Positions 31,732 to 40,332 of a stretch of DNA of 64,000 bases are shown here, one piece after another (position 1 is the first letter of the stretch; every line of letters starts with the position of its first letter). Origin of the DNA: Nonomuraea soli (lineage in GTDB: Bacteria > Actinomycetota > Actinomycetes > Streptosporangiales > Streptosporangiaceae); the NCBI RefSeq assembly GCF_013761175.1, contig NZ_JACDUR010000011.1, forward strand, positions 62,001 to 126,000, written 5' to 3'. The notes beneath the pieces were generated by a model, which saw only the letters and a list, made by a program, of their open reading frames with translations, did no database searches and was not told the DNA's origin. The position numbers and the translations under genes were made by a program.

Positions 31732-32364
31732 ATGCCAACCAGTCGCAGCTATCGAGACCAGTGCGGGGTCGCCCGGGCGCTGGACATCGTCGGAGAACGA
31801 TGGGCCCTGCTGGTCGTCCGCGAGCTGCTCTTCGTGCCCCAGCGCTTCTCCGAGCTGCGCCACGCCCTGCCCAACGCCAGCTCGAACCTGCTCGCCGACC
31901 GCCTGCGGGAGCTGGAGCAGCACGGCGTGATCCAGCGCAGGAAGCTCTCGGGCGCGCAGGTCTACGAGCTGACGGAGCGAGGGCGGAAGCTGGAGCCGAT
32001 CGTCCTGGCGCTGGGCGACTGGGGGAGTGAGGCGCCCGGTCCGCCGGAGCCCGCCGCGCTGAGCGCCACCTCGGCGCTGATCTTCCTGCGCCGCGGTGTC
32101 CGGCACGACCCGGACGCGCCGCCCATCGTCGGGCGTCTCGATCTCGACGGGTCGGTCTGGACCGTGCGGGTGGAGGCCGGACAGGTCGAGGTCAGAAGCG
32201 GTGAGCCCGTCACGGCCGACGTCTCGCTGCGAACGGACCCCAGGACGCTCGGACGGCTGATGGGCGATCGGGCGATGCTCGACGGGGTGCTCGCCGAGGG
32301 AGGTGCCGCGCTGGTGGGCGACAAAGGTGTCCTGGAGCGGCTGCTCTACGGCGGCCGGTCCTAG
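31732..32364 (+). CDS. HxlR-family regulator with C-terminal SCP2-like domain
   Basis: 210 residues from ATG 31732. The first ~95 residues are the HxlR winged helix (CGVARALDIVGERWALLVVR, FSELRHALPNASSNLLADRL, LEQHGVIQRRK). The remainder (about 110-205) resembles an SCP2 sterol-binding-type fold (LDGSVWTVRVEAGQVEVRSG, LMGDRAMLDGVLAEGGAAL), which could bind a hydrophobic ligand. Most HxlR proteins lack this domain. It is divergent from the cupin/NTF2 pair and probably controls it. The stop overlaps the convergent AraC gene by four bases. Confidence 0.8.
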   Translation: MPTSRSYRDQCGVARALDIVGERWALLVVRELLFVPQRFSELRHALPNASSNLLADRLRELEQHGVIQRRKLSGAQVYELTERGRKLEPIVLALGDWGSEAPGPPEPAALSATSALIFLRRGVRHDPDAPPIVGRLDLDGSVWTVRVEAGQVEVRSGEPVTADVSLRTDPRTLGRLMGDRAMLDGVLAEGGAALVGDKGVLERLLYGGRS

Positions 32365-33344
32365 CGGAACGAGCGGCGGTAGGCCGCCGGGGTCGTGTGG
32401 AGCGCGGTGTGGAAGCGGCGCCGCAGGTTGACCGCCGACGACAGTCCCACGCGGGCCGCGATGGTCTCCACCGGCAGGTCGGTGTCCTCCAGCAGCGCAC
32501 GCGTGGCCGCGAGGCGGCGCTCCAGCAGCCATCGCGCCGGTGGCACGCCGAGCTGGTCGGTGAACTGGCGGGTGAGGGTGCGCGGTGACACGCCGGAGTA
32601 GGCCGCCATGTCGTCCACGGTGATCGGCTCGCCGAGGTGAGCCAGGAGCCATTCCAGCAGCCCCGCCAGCGAATCCGGCATCGGTCCCGTGGTGGGCAGC
32701 GGCGGGTACTGCCGCTGGCAGCCCTCGCGGTGGGGGCCGGCGGCGAGCTGGCGGCCGATGCGCATGGCGTGCGACGCGCCGTGCTCCTGCAGCACCTGGT
32801 GGAGGCAGAGGTCCAGGGTGGCGGCCGAGGCGCCGGCGGTGGCGATGTCGCCGTGGTCGACGTAGATGACGGTGTCGTCGGGGATGATGCGCGGGTGGCG
32901 CGCGGCCAGGTCGGCCCGCAGCTCCCAGTGCACGGAGGCGCGGCGGCCGTCGAGCAGGCCGAGGGCCGCGGGGATGTAGATGCCCGCCGCGACGGCGACG
33001 ATGCGGGCGCCCCTGGCGTGGGCCGCGGCGACGGCGTCGAGTACGGCAGGCGTGGGGGCCAGCGTCCAGCCGGCGATGACGACCGTGTCGGCGGTGGTGA
33101 GGGCGTCGAGGCCCTGCTCGACGTGGATGGTCGCGCCGAGGGTGGTGGTGAGCGGCCCCGGATGCTCGGTGCTGAGGCTGAAGCCGTAATGCTGGGGGAT
33201 CAGCCGGCCGTGGTAGCCGAAGACGGCGGACGCCGAGGTGACGGGATAGAGCTCCTGGTTCTCGCCGACCAGGGCGACCACGCGGTGCGGGTCGGCCGGT
33301 GGGGCGGGCACCGGGAGGCACACGGGGAGCGGCGCCGAGACCAT
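32361..33344 (-). CDS. GlxA-type AraC-family regulator (DJ-1/PfpI plus helix-turn-helix)
   Basis: 327 residues from ATG 33344; the longer frame to 33404 lacks support. Residues ~20-200 form a class I glutamine-amidotransferase-like (DJ-1/PfpI) domain; the usual nucleophile Cys position reads VAAGIYIPAALGLL, so it lacks the Cys and is probably a ligand sensor. Residues ~230-325 are the AraC double helix-turn-helix (ITVDDMAAYSGVSPRTLTRQ, VETIAARVGLSSAVNLRRRF). Divergent from the MFS transporter gene (33417), a likely target. Confidence 0.8.
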   Translation of the reverse strand: MVSAPLPVCLPVPAPPADPHRVVALVGENQELYPVTSASAVFGYHGRLIPQHYGFSLSTEHPGPLTTTLGATIHVEQGLDALTTADTVVIAGWTLAPTPAVLDAVAAAHARGARIVAVAAGIYIPAALGLLDGRRASVHWELRADLAARHPRIIPDDTVIYVDHGDIATAGASAATLDLCLHQVLQEHGASHAMRIGRQLAAGPHREGCQRQYPPLPTTGPMPDSLAGLLEWLLAHLGEPITVDDMAAYSGVSPRTLTRQFTDQLGVPPARWLLERRLAATRALLEDTDLPVETIAARVGLSSAVNLRRRFHTALHTTPAAYRRSFR

Positions 33345-33416
33345 GGCGTAAATGTACCTAAGGATGTCATCTGGGACACCGGCGCTCTGATCAGGAAATA
33401 TCAAGAATCAGTGGTC

Positions 33417-34610
33417 ATGTGGACCAGGAATTTCACTCTCTACTTCGGCGCCAGAACCGTCTCGTTGCTCGGCGACGCCATGATGCCCGTCGCCGCCGCC
33501 CTCGCGGTCGGCCAGGTGTACGGCATCGCGGGAGTGGGCTACACGCTGGCCGTCTGGACGACGTCGGCCATCCTCGTGATGCTCTTCGGCGGGGTTTTCG
33601 CCGATCGGTTCGGCGCGCGGACCATGATGATCACTGCGGACGTGTTGCGTATCTTCTCCCAGGTCACGGTGGCGTTCGCCTTCCTCGACGGTGCCCCGCC
33701 GTTCGCCCTGCTGATCGCGATGGCCTTCGTGTCGGGCATCGGGGCCGGGCTGTTCGAGCCCGGCGTGAACGGCATGGTGCCGCTGGTCGCCCGTGACCCT
33801 CAGCGTGCCAACGCCACCTTGAAGATCGCCGAAGCGATCACCCAGCTGGCCGGGCCGGCGCTGGCCGGGATCCTGGTGCTGGCCGCGGGCCCCGTTTTCG
33901 TGTACGCCTTCGACGCGGCGACCTTCCTGGTCAGCGCGATCTGCCTGGTCCTGGTCCGCGTCGCCGTACCGAGGCCGGAGCCCGCGAACGTACTGGCCGA
34001 CCTGCGCCGGGGGTGGCACGAGTTCAGGGCCAGGAGCTGGATGTGGTCGGTCATCCTGGTCTGGGTGTTCTGGGGTGTGCTGGTGATCGGGCCGTCGGTG
34101 CCGTTGTCGTCGCAGGTCATCGGGTCCGACTACGGCTGGGTGATGGCGGCGCTCGGGCTGGGCACGGTGGCCGGTGGGCTGGTCGCGATCAGGCTGCGGC
34201 CGCGACGGCCGCTGGCGGCGGGGGCGATGGCGTTGTCGGGATACGTGGCCGTGCCGCTGACGGTTTCCCTGGGGGTGCCGCTGCCGGCGATGATGGCCGG
34301 GCACGTGCTCGGCGGGATCGCGCTGGCGTTCTGGTCGGTGATGTGGTCGACGAGCGTGCAGACGCAGGTCGCCCCGGACGTGCTCAACCGCGTGTCGGCC
34401 TACCAGATCGCCGGGTCGGTGGCGGGCATGGCGGTCGGCCAGGCGCTGGCGGGACCGGCCGCGGTGGTGATGGAGCCGCGCACGTTCCTGCTGGGCTCGG
34501 CGGTGGTGACGCTGGGCGTGGCCGCCGCGTTGCTGCTGATCAGGCCGGTGCGGGAACTGGGCCGCCGGTCGACGGAGGATCAGCCCGCCCAGGTGCCGGT
34601 CGGCGCCTGA
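33417..34610 (+). CDS. MFS exporter (enterobactin exporter/MDR-like)
   Basis: 397 residues from ATG 33417 (GTG 33411 is also in frame). Twelve membrane segments, with the MFS loop motif GGVFADRFGARTMMITADVL after segment 2, and a first segment of the type seen in EntS-like exporters (LYFGARTVSLLGDAMMPVAA). Likely proton-driven efflux of a drug or small metabolite. Divergent from the GlxA-type regulator, 72 bases away. Convergent with the FAD monooxygenase gene, with a four-base gap. Confidence 0.8.
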   Translation: MWTRNFTLYFGARTVSLLGDAMMPVAAALAVGQVYGIAGVGYTLAVWTTSAILVMLFGGVFADRFGARTMMITADVLRIFSQVTVAFAFLDGAPPFALLIAMAFVSGIGAGLFEPGVNGMVPLVARDPQRANATLKIAEAITQLAGPALAGILVLAAGPVFVYAFDAATFLVSAICLVLVRVAVPRPEPANVLADLRRGWHEFRARSWMWSVILVWVFWGVLVIGPSVPLSSQVIGSDYGWVMAALGLGTVAGGLVAIRLRPRRPLAAGAMALSGYVAVPLTVSLGVPLPAMMAGHVLGGIALAFWSVMWSTSVQTQVAPDVLNRVSAYQIAGSVAGMAVGQALAGPAAVVMEPRTFLLGSAVVTLGVAAALLLIRPVRELGRRSTEDQPAQVPVGA

Positions 34611-34614
34611 ACGC

Positions 34615-35973
34615 TCAGCCCCTCCACGTCCCGGGCGGCGCCTGGTCGCCCAGCAGCCGCCTGGCCTCCGACCTGTGACCCGCGAGCTCGATCAGCGTCT
34701 CGCGCACGCTCCCCACGATCGCCCCCCGCTCCCCTCGCCCGTGCCGGAGCGCCAGCGCGGTGGCCTTGACCAGCCTGCCCAGGGCGAGCGTCTCGCGCGG
34801 ATCGCGGATGCGTGAGTACACCTCCAGCACCCGCCGTACGCCACCCGCCGGCGCGGTCAGCAGCCGCAGGAGCTCGAACTGCACCGGCGCGAGCCCGTCG
34901 CCGCGCCCGAGCAGGTTCGTCCACTGGTAGGTGTGCACGCACTGCGCGTCCCTGGTGCGCTCCCACGACCGCGTCGCGCGGTCGAGTGCCTCGGGCGGCC
35001 CGGTGAGCACGTCGCGCACCCGCTCCCCGAGCAGGCGGCCGAAGCGTACGGCGTCGCGGATGCCCTGCGCGGTGACCGGGTCCTTGAAGTGTCCCGCGTC
35101 GCCCGCCAGCGCCCAGCCCGGTCCTGAGGAGCGGCGGAAGAACGACGGGTGCTCGGCCGAGCTGACGATCTTCCCGGTCCTGGTGCAGCCCGTGAGGCGC
35201 TCGGCCAGACCGGGCACCAGGCGCACGGTCCTGTCGAACTCCGCCTCCAGGTTGCCGCGGAAGTCGGCCGCCCGCGCGGCGGGTGGCATGAGCAGGACCA
35301 GGGTGAGGTCGTCGTCGCAGGGGAAGGCGTTGCCGAGCTCGCGGCCGGTGAGCCACATGGCGGCGGTGTCGCGCCACTCGTGGTGCGGGTCGTCGTAGTA
35401 GGCGTAGTAGCAGGCCCGGCCGTTGGCATGGGTCAGGCGGGGGCGGTCGGCTCCGGCGAGCCTGGCGACCGTGGAGCGGCGGCCGTCGGCGCCGATGACG
35501 AGGCGGGCGCGGATGTCGTACTCCTGTCCCGGAGTCTCGCGACTGGCGACGCGGACCCCTGCGACGCGGTCGTCCTCCCAGATCAGGCCGGTGACCCGAT
35601 GGCCTTCCCTGACCTCGGCGCCGGCCTCGCGGGCCGTCTCGACCAGGGCCGCGTCGAGGGGCGCTCGCCGTACGCACAAGCCGTAGTCGATGCCGTCGAC
35701 CGGGCTGTAGGTGCCGGACGAGGCGTGGCCGGGTCCGCCGATGAAGGCGCGCGGTAATCGCGGAGCGCCGATCTTGTCGACGCGGTCGAGGGCGCCGATG
35801 CGGGCCAGCTCGGCGACGCCGGCGGGGAACAGCAGGTGGGTGGAGACCGTCGTGGACGGGAACCGGGCGGGGTCCACGACGATCACGCGGTGCCCGGCGC
35901 GGGCGAGCGTGGCCGCGGCGCCGGAGCCCGCGCAGCGCGCCCCGGCGATGACGACGTCGGCGTGCTCGGCCAT
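34615..35973 (-). CDS. FAD-dependent monooxygenase/reductase (geranylgeranyl reductase-like)
   Basis: 452 residues from ATG 35973, which has GGAG six bases upstream; a GTG at 35988 is possible. The dinucleotide-binding motif is DVVIAGARCAGSGAAATLAR; VIGADGRRSTVARLAG and WALAGDAGHFKDPVTAQGIR are the second and third FAD motifs of the aromatic hydroxylase/geranylgeranyl reductase superfamily. The C-terminal ~100 residues are Arg-rich. Substrate unknown; probably lipid or polyketide modification. Its promoter shares an operator-like sequence with the oxidoreductase at 36764, so both may respond to the TetR regulator between them. Confidence 0.8.
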   Translation of the reverse strand: MAEHADVVIAGARCAGSGAAATLARAGHRVIVVDPARFPSTTVSTHLLFPAGVAELARIGALDRVDKIGAPRLPRAFIGGPGHASSGTYSPVDGIDYGLCVRRAPLDAALVETAREAGAEVREGHRVTGLIWEDDRVAGVRVASRETPGQEYDIRARLVIGADGRRSTVARLAGADRPRLTHANGRACYYAYYDDPHHEWRDTAAMWLTGRELGNAFPCDDDLTLVLLMPPAARAADFRGNLEAEFDRTVRLVPGLAERLTGCTRTGKIVSSAEHPSFFRRSSGPGWALAGDAGHFKDPVTAQGIRDAVRFGRLLGERVRDVLTGPPEALDRATRSWERTRDAQCVHTYQWTNLLGRGDGLAPVQFELLRLLTAPAGGVRRVLEVYSRIRDPRETLALGRLVKATALALRHGRGERGAIVGSVRETLIELAGHRSEARRLLGDQAPPGTWRG

Positions 35974-35993
35974 CGGCACTCCATCCACGACCT

Positions 35994-36013
35994 AACCAAC
36001 GATACTGTCGGTT
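35994..36013. promoter_or_regulatory. candidate TetR operator, copy 1
   Basis: AACCAACGATACTGTCGGTT, an imperfect inverted repeat (AACC...GGTT outer arms) between the divergent monooxygenase and TetR genes. 16 of 20 bases match a second copy at 36727-36746. Confidence 0.6.
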
Positions 36014-36068
36014 GCTTGCGACGTTAAGCCGCCGGAGCCGGCGCGTCAACACGGGTAGTGTGCACCGC

Positions 36069-36689
36069 ATGGCGAGCAAGGAGCTGAAGAAGCGCATGCC
36101 GGGCTCAGCCCGCCGAGCTCGCATCACCCAGGCGGCGCTGGAGGTCTTCGCCGCCCGCGGCTACCACGCCACGGCGATGGAGGAGATCGCGAGCGCGGCG
36201 GGGGTCACGAGGTCGGTCCTCTACGACCACTTCCCGTCGAAGCGCGTCCTGATGATCACGGTCCTGCAGGAGCAGAACGCCCGGCTGGTCGAGCACGTCG
36301 GCGCGAGGATCACGGGCACCGGATCACCCGGGCGCCGCCTGCGCGCCACGCTCGACGCCTACTTCAGCTTCGCCGAGAGCAGCCCCGCCGCCCGCTGCCT
36401 GCTGTTCGACCACACCGACGAGGACGATCCCGAGATCAAGGCGGTGCGCTGGGGCATCAGGGAGACCCGCACCCGGTCGGTCGCGGTGATGCTCGGGCGG
36501 GATCTGCGCAGGCTGGGGCTCGACCCCGAGACGGAGGCCGCCCAGGCGGTGGTCGAACTGCTCATCTCCGGCACCGACGGCATGGCCCAGTGGTGGGCGC
36601 GCCACCCGTCGATGCCACGCGAGCAGCTCGTCGAGTCGGCCATGCTCGTGCTCTGGAACGGCCTGTCCCGGCTGCCCGACCCGTATTGA
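36069..36689 (+). CDS. TetR-family transcriptional regulator
   Basis: 206 residues from ATG 36069; the frame opens at 36012 but upstream codons overlap the operator. The N-terminal helix-turn-helix is classical: RRARITQAALEVFAARGYHA, AMEEIASAAGVTRSVLYDHF, PSKRVLMITVL. The C-terminal ligand domain (about 80-200) is of the broad TetR_C type. It lies between two flavoprotein genes whose upstream regions carry matching inverted repeats, so it probably represses both and is relieved by their substrate. Confidence 0.85.
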   Translation: MASKELKKRMPGSARRARITQAALEVFAARGYHATAMEEIASAAGVTRSVLYDHFPSKRVLMITVLQEQNARLVEHVGARITGTGSPGRRLRATLDAYFSFAESSPAARCLLFDHTDEDDPEIKAVRWGIRETRTRSVAVMLGRDLRRLGLDPETEAAQAVVELLISGTDGMAQWWARHPSMPREQLVESAMLVLWNGLSRLPDPY

Positions 36690-36726
36690 CAGAAGTGGTC
36701 CACGCGTTCATCGTTCCGCCTAACTG

Positions 36727-36746
36727 AACCAACAGCAGTGTCGGTT
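36727..36746. promoter_or_regulatory. candidate TetR operator, copy 2
   Basis: AACCAACAGCAGTGTCGGTT, 18 bases upstream of the GTG start of the flavoprotein at 36764, matching the copy at 35994-36013 in 16 of 20 positions including both AACC/GGTT arms. Confidence 0.6.
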
Positions 36747-36763
36747 AGGTGGGAGGTTCACCC

Positions 36764-38560
36764 GTGGACGACAACAACACGGTCGGACGGCGCCGCTTCG
36801 TCACGGGCGCCATGGCCACGGTGGCCGGAGCGGCGACGAGCCCCCTGTGGGGCACGCAAGGAGCCAGAGCGGCGGCCCCCTCCCTGGTGGGCGCCGCCGC
36901 CGGCCGGAACGTCGCGATCTTCGGAGCCGGGATGGGCGGCCTCAGCGCCGCCCACGAACTCGCCGAGCGCGGCTTCCAGGTCACCGTCTACGAGCGCAAG
37001 ACCCTGGGCGGCAAGTCCAGGAGCATCCCCGTCCCCGGCACCGGCGCGGGAGGCCGCCAGGATCTGCCGGGCGAGCACGGCTTCCGCTTCTTCCCCGGCT
37101 TCTACCAGAACCTGCCCGACACGATGAGCCGGATCCCGTTCGGCTCAGGCACCGTGCGCGACAACCTCGTGGCCGCCACCCTGGAGGTCATCGCCTACAA
37201 GGGCAAGGAGTTACGCGTCCCGATCCCCGGCGACGTGGGAGGAGTGCTCACCCCCGAGGCGATCAGAGACTACCTGCGCACCGCCCTGACCGCGCTGACC
37301 ACCGTGCCGATCCTGCAGATCGACTTCTTCCTCTCCAAGCTCATCACCTTCGTCACCAGCGGTCCGCGCAGGCGGCTGGGCCAGTGGGAGAACATGGCGT
37401 TCTCCGACTTCATCAAGGCCGACATCATGTCGCAGGAGTACCGCGACCTGCTGGTGCACATGTTCACCGCCTCCCTCGTGGCCGCGCAGCCCGACAAGGC
37501 CAACACGCGCACCATGGGCCTGATGTTCGAGGCGCTCATCTTCAGCGGCCTCGGCCTCGGGCCGTACGGACCACCGGACCAGGTGCTCAACGGGCCCTCG
37601 AGCGACGTCTGGATCACCCCCTGGATCAACCACCTGACCAGCATGGGCGTGCAGTTCAAGGTGGGCTGGACGGCCACCGGCCTCGACTACTCCGGCGGGC
37701 GCATCACGGGCGTGCGCGTCACCGACCCCAGCGGTGCCGCCGGCACGGTCACCGCCGACCACTACGTCGCCGCGATGCCGGTCGAGCGCCTGCAACCCCT
37801 GCTCACGCCCGCCCTGAAAAGCGCCGACCCCGCCCTGGCCAGGCTCGGCCTGCTGGAGACCGACTGGATGAACGGGGTGATGATCTACCTCAAGGAGCCC
37901 AGGCCGATCGCCGAGGGCCACCTGATCTACGCGGCGACCCCGTGGGCGCTCACCTCGATCAGCCAGGCGCAGTTCTGGAGCAACGACTTCGCGGCGACGT
38001 ACGGCGACGGCCGGGCGACCGACTGCCTCTCCCTCGACCTGTCCGACTGGAACACACCTGGCATCCTGTTCGGCAAGACCGCCAAGCAGTGCACTAGGCC
38101 GCAGATCGTCCAGGAGGTCCTGGCGCAGGTGCGCTCGGCCCTGCCGGGCGGTGCGGCCATGCTGCCCGACTCGATCGTGCACTCGTGGTTCGTCGACCCG
38201 GCCATCACGGGCGAGGGCACTGCGGCCGTCGCCAACGAGGAGCCGCTGCTGATCAACACCCCGTCGTCGTGGTCGAACCGGCCAGGCGCGACGACCCGCA
38301 TCCCCAACCTCTTCCTCGCCGCCGACTACGTGCGCAACAGCATCAACCTGGCCACGATGGAGGGCGGCAACGAGGCCGGGCGCATGGCCGCCAACGCCAT
38401 CATGGACGCCGCGAGATCCTCGGCGACCAGGGCGCGGCTGTTCGAGCTCTACCTGCCGCGCGAGTTCGACGCGATCTACGACAGCGACGACATCCGCTAC
38501 CTGCTGGGTCTGCCGAACAGGTTCGACCTGCTCAGCCCCTACTGGCCGGGACGCACCTAG
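36764..38560 (+). CDS. Tat-exported FAD oxidoreductase (hydroxysqualene dehydroxylase/phytoene desaturase-like)
   Basis: 598 residues from GTG 36764, seven bases after GGGAGG. A twin-arginine signal (GRRRFVTGAMATVAGAATS, Ala-rich to about residue 40) suggests folded export with bound FAD. The Rossmann motif AIFGAGMGGLSAAHELA follows, then the GGKSRS and GEHGFRFFPGFY segments of the HpnE/CrtI amine-oxidase-like superfamily, and a C-terminal FAD block (NLFLAADYVRNSINLATMEG). These enzymes oxidise or isomerise isoprenoid lipids such as hydroxysqualene or carotenes. Export is unusual for the group. Regulation by the adjacent TetR protein is inferred from the shared operator. It overlaps the convergent WYL gene by four bases. 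Confidence 0.8.
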   Translation: MDDNNTVGRRRFVTGAMATVAGAATSPLWGTQGARAAAPSLVGAAAGRNVAIFGAGMGGLSAAHELAERGFQVTVYERKTLGGKSRSIPVPGTGAGGRQDLPGEHGFRFFPGFYQNLPDTMSRIPFGSGTVRDNLVAATLEVIAYKGKELRVPIPGDVGGVLTPEAIRDYLRTALTALTTVPILQIDFFLSKLITFVTSGPRRRLGQWENMAFSDFIKADIMSQEYRDLLVHMFTASLVAAQPDKANTRTMGLMFEALIFSGLGLGPYGPPDQVLNGPSSDVWITPWINHLTSMGVQFKVGWTATGLDYSGGRITGVRVTDPSGAAGTVTADHYVAAMPVERLQPLLTPALKSADPALARLGLLETDWMNGVMIYLKEPRPIAEGHLIYAATPWALTSISQAQFWSNDFAATYGDGRATDCLSLDLSDWNTPGILFGKTAKQCTRPQIVQEVLAQVRSALPGGAAMLPDSIVHSWFVDPAITGEGTAAVANEEPLLINTPSSWSNRPGATTRIPNLFLAADYVRNSINLATMEGGNEAGRMAANAIMDAARSSATRARLFELYLPREFDAIYDSDDIRYLLGLPNRFDLLSPYWPGRT

Positions 38561-39501
38561 AGCCGGGTCGCGGCGATCATGCGCTGACCGATGTCCAGGA
38601 CCGCCGCGCGGAGCTCGGGGCACTCGACCACACGGAACGGCACGGGCAGGACGGCGAGCTGCTCGGCGTACCACTGCGGGTTGCTGGTGCTGCCGAGCAG
38701 GCGCGTCGTCGCCGGGTCGACGGGTTCGAGTGTGCCCATGATGCGCGGCAGGCAGCGGCCGGCGTCCGGGAGCGGCGCCTCGATGATCACCTCGACCTCG
38801 AACTCCCACCCGGCCGACAGATTCGTCTCGAGCATGGCCACGGGATCCAGGTCGGGGGGAGGGGTGAAGGGAGCGTCGAGGACGGCGGCGGACCGCACCC
38901 GGTCGACACGATAGGTGCGGACGGCGCCGGCGGAATGGGAGTGGCACAACAGGTACCACCGGCCGTGCCGTACGACCACGGACCAGGGGTCGACCTCGAA
39001 GTCCCGCTCCGAGCCCGCCTCCGAGCGGTAGCCGATGCGTACGCGGCGGCGCTGGGAGCAGGCCTGGACCAGGGTGGTCGTGATGTCGGGATCGGGCCGC
39101 GCGGCGGCCCGGTCGGGCGCGGGGGCGGCCGCCCGCCGTACCGCCTCGGCCTGGGCGGCGACGGGCGCGGGCAGGGCCCTGATGATCTTGCCGAGCGCGC
39201 TCCCGACGAGGTCGGTGGGGTCGCTCGCCGCGTGGTGGCCGTCGAGCACCGCCATGACCAGGCCGAGCGCCTCGGTCGCGGTGAAGGTCAGCGGCGGCAG
39301 GCGCAGGCCGCGCCCCACGGTGAAGCCGCCGAACGGCCCGCGCGTCGACTCGATGGGGATGCCCGCTTCGCGGAGGATCGCGACGTAACGGCGGGCGGCG
39401 CGTTCGGAGACGCCCAGCTTGTCGGCCAGGCGCTCGGCGGTGATGCCGGGTGAGGCCTGGATCAGTTCGAGGGCGAGCAGCGCTCGCGCGGTGGGGCTCA
39501 T
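38557..39501 (-). CDS. YafY-type regulator with WYL domain
   Basis: 314 residues from ATG 39501; the longer frame to 39666 runs over the divergent gene. An N-terminal helix-turn-helix type 11 (ALLALELIQASPGITAERLA, KLGVSERAARRYVAILREA) is followed by the WYL sensor domain (about 140-215, RRVRIGYRSEAGSERDFEVD, HGRWYLLCHSHSAGAVRTYR) and the WCX extension (about 240-310). WYL proteins bind nucleic-acid-derived or other ligands and regulate DNA damage or phage defence genes. Divergent from the DUF1905 gene with a 40-base gap. Confidence 0.85.
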   Translation of the reverse strand: MSPTARALLALELIQASPGITAERLADKLGVSERAARRYVAILREAGIPIESTRGPFGGFTVGRGLRLPPLTFTATEALGLVMAVLDGHHAASDPTDLVGSALGKIIRALPAPVAAQAEAVRRAAAPAPDRAAARPDPDITTTLVQACSQRRRVRIGYRSEAGSERDFEVDPWSVVVRHGRWYLLCHSHSAGAVRTYRVDRVRSAAVLDAPFTPPPDLDPVAMLETNLSAGWEFEVEVIIEAPLPDAGRCLPRIMGTLEPVDPATTRLLGSTSNPQWYAEQLAVLPVPFRVVECPELRAAVLDIGQRMIAATRL

Positions 39502-39541
39502 GTGTGATTCCGGAAGGGTAACGTCCGGATCGGAATCTAGC

Positions 39542-39835
39542 ATGGCGCGCATGGAGCTCGAGTTCAGCGGCGAGGTCTGGTACTGGCGCGGCCCCGCCCC
39601 GTGGTTCTTCGTCACGGTGCCGGAGGAGCAGAGCCTCGACCTGCACCAGGTGTCCGCCGGCGTCACCTACGGCTGGGGCATGATCCCGGTCAGCGCGCGC
39701 ATCGGCCGCACCGAGTGGACGACCTCGTTGTGGCCCAAGGACGGGCTCTACGTCGTGCCGGTCAAGACGGTGGTGCGCAAGGCCGAGGGCATCGACGAGG
39801 GCGACGTCGTGACCGTACGGCTCAGCACGGGCTGA
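39542..39835 (+). CDS. DUF1905 domain protein
   Basis: 97 residues from ATG 39542 (ATG 39551 is also possible). The DUF1905 pattern is complete: MELEFSGEVWYWRGPAPWFF, VTVPEEQSLDLHQVSAGVTY, IGRTEWTTSLWPKDGLYVVP, ending VRKAEGIDEGDVVTVRL. It is a small beta-barrel-like fold of unknown role, frequent in actinomycetes. Divergent from the WYL regulator and overlapping the convergent acetyltransferase by 14 bases. Confidence 0.8.
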   Translation: MARMELEFSGEVWYWRGPAPWFFVTVPEEQSLDLHQVSAGVTYGWGMIPVSARIGRTEWTTSLWPKDGLYVVPVKTVVRKAEGIDEGDVVTVRLSTG

Positions 39836-40322
39836 AGCGGCCGGGCGTCCAGGTGTACTCGATGACCGGCATCACGAACCCGGCGGGGAAGGTCTCGTCG
39901 AACTCCCGGGTGACCTGCCCGCCCATGCGCTCGTAGAAGGCGATGGCGGGCGTGTTGTCGCGCAGCACCTCCAGATAGAGCGACGCTCCCGGATGGTGCG
40001 CAGCCGTCCAGGCGAACGCCTCCCGCATGAGCGAACGCCCGATGCCCGAGCGCTTGAGTCCCGGCTGGACGTGCAGGTTGTCGAGCAGCACCCGCCCGTC
40101 GTGCTGGGGGACCAGGTAGGCGAATCCCTCGTGAGCGCCCGCGATGAGCAGGCACGCGTCGTCGGCCGCGTAGGTGAGACGGGCGTCCCAGAGTTCGAGC
40201 CGCTCCTGGAGCAGCGGCCCCGCCAGGTACTCGTCGGGCAGGATGCCCGCGTAGGCGTTCACCCAGCTGTCGACGTGCAGCGCGGCGATCTGTGGGGCGT
40301 CGGCGAGTGTCCCGAGTCTCAT
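39822..40322 (-). CDS. GNAT-family N-acetyltransferase
   Basis: 166 residues from ATG 40322. The GNAT core is visible: LLDNLHVQPGLKRSGIGRSL contains the acetyl-CoA pyrophosphate-binding R/Q-x-x-G-x-G/A signature (RSGIG), followed by LYLEVLRDNTPAIAFYERMG, the usual beta-5/alpha-5 block. The substrate is unreadable; amino groups on antibiotics, amino acids or proteins are typical. The longer open frame upstream belongs to no gene. Its end overlaps the DUF1905 gene tail to tail. Confidence 0.8.
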   Translation of the reverse strand: MRLGTLADAPQIAALHVDSWVNAYAGILPDEYLAGPLLQERLELWDARLTYAADDACLLIAGAHEGFAYLVPQHDGRVLLDNLHVQPGLKRSGIGRSLMREAFAWTAAHHPGASLYLEVLRDNTPAIAFYERMGGQVTREFDETFPAGFVMPVIEYTWTPGRFSPC

Positions 40323-40332
40323 GCGGCGGAGC

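Noticed and set aside
37211..39646. Minus-strand open frame of 811 codons opposite the oxidoreductase and WYL genes
   Set aside because: It is a high-GC shadow: no ribosome binding site, no domain, and the opposite-strand or other-frame genes have clear family motifs.
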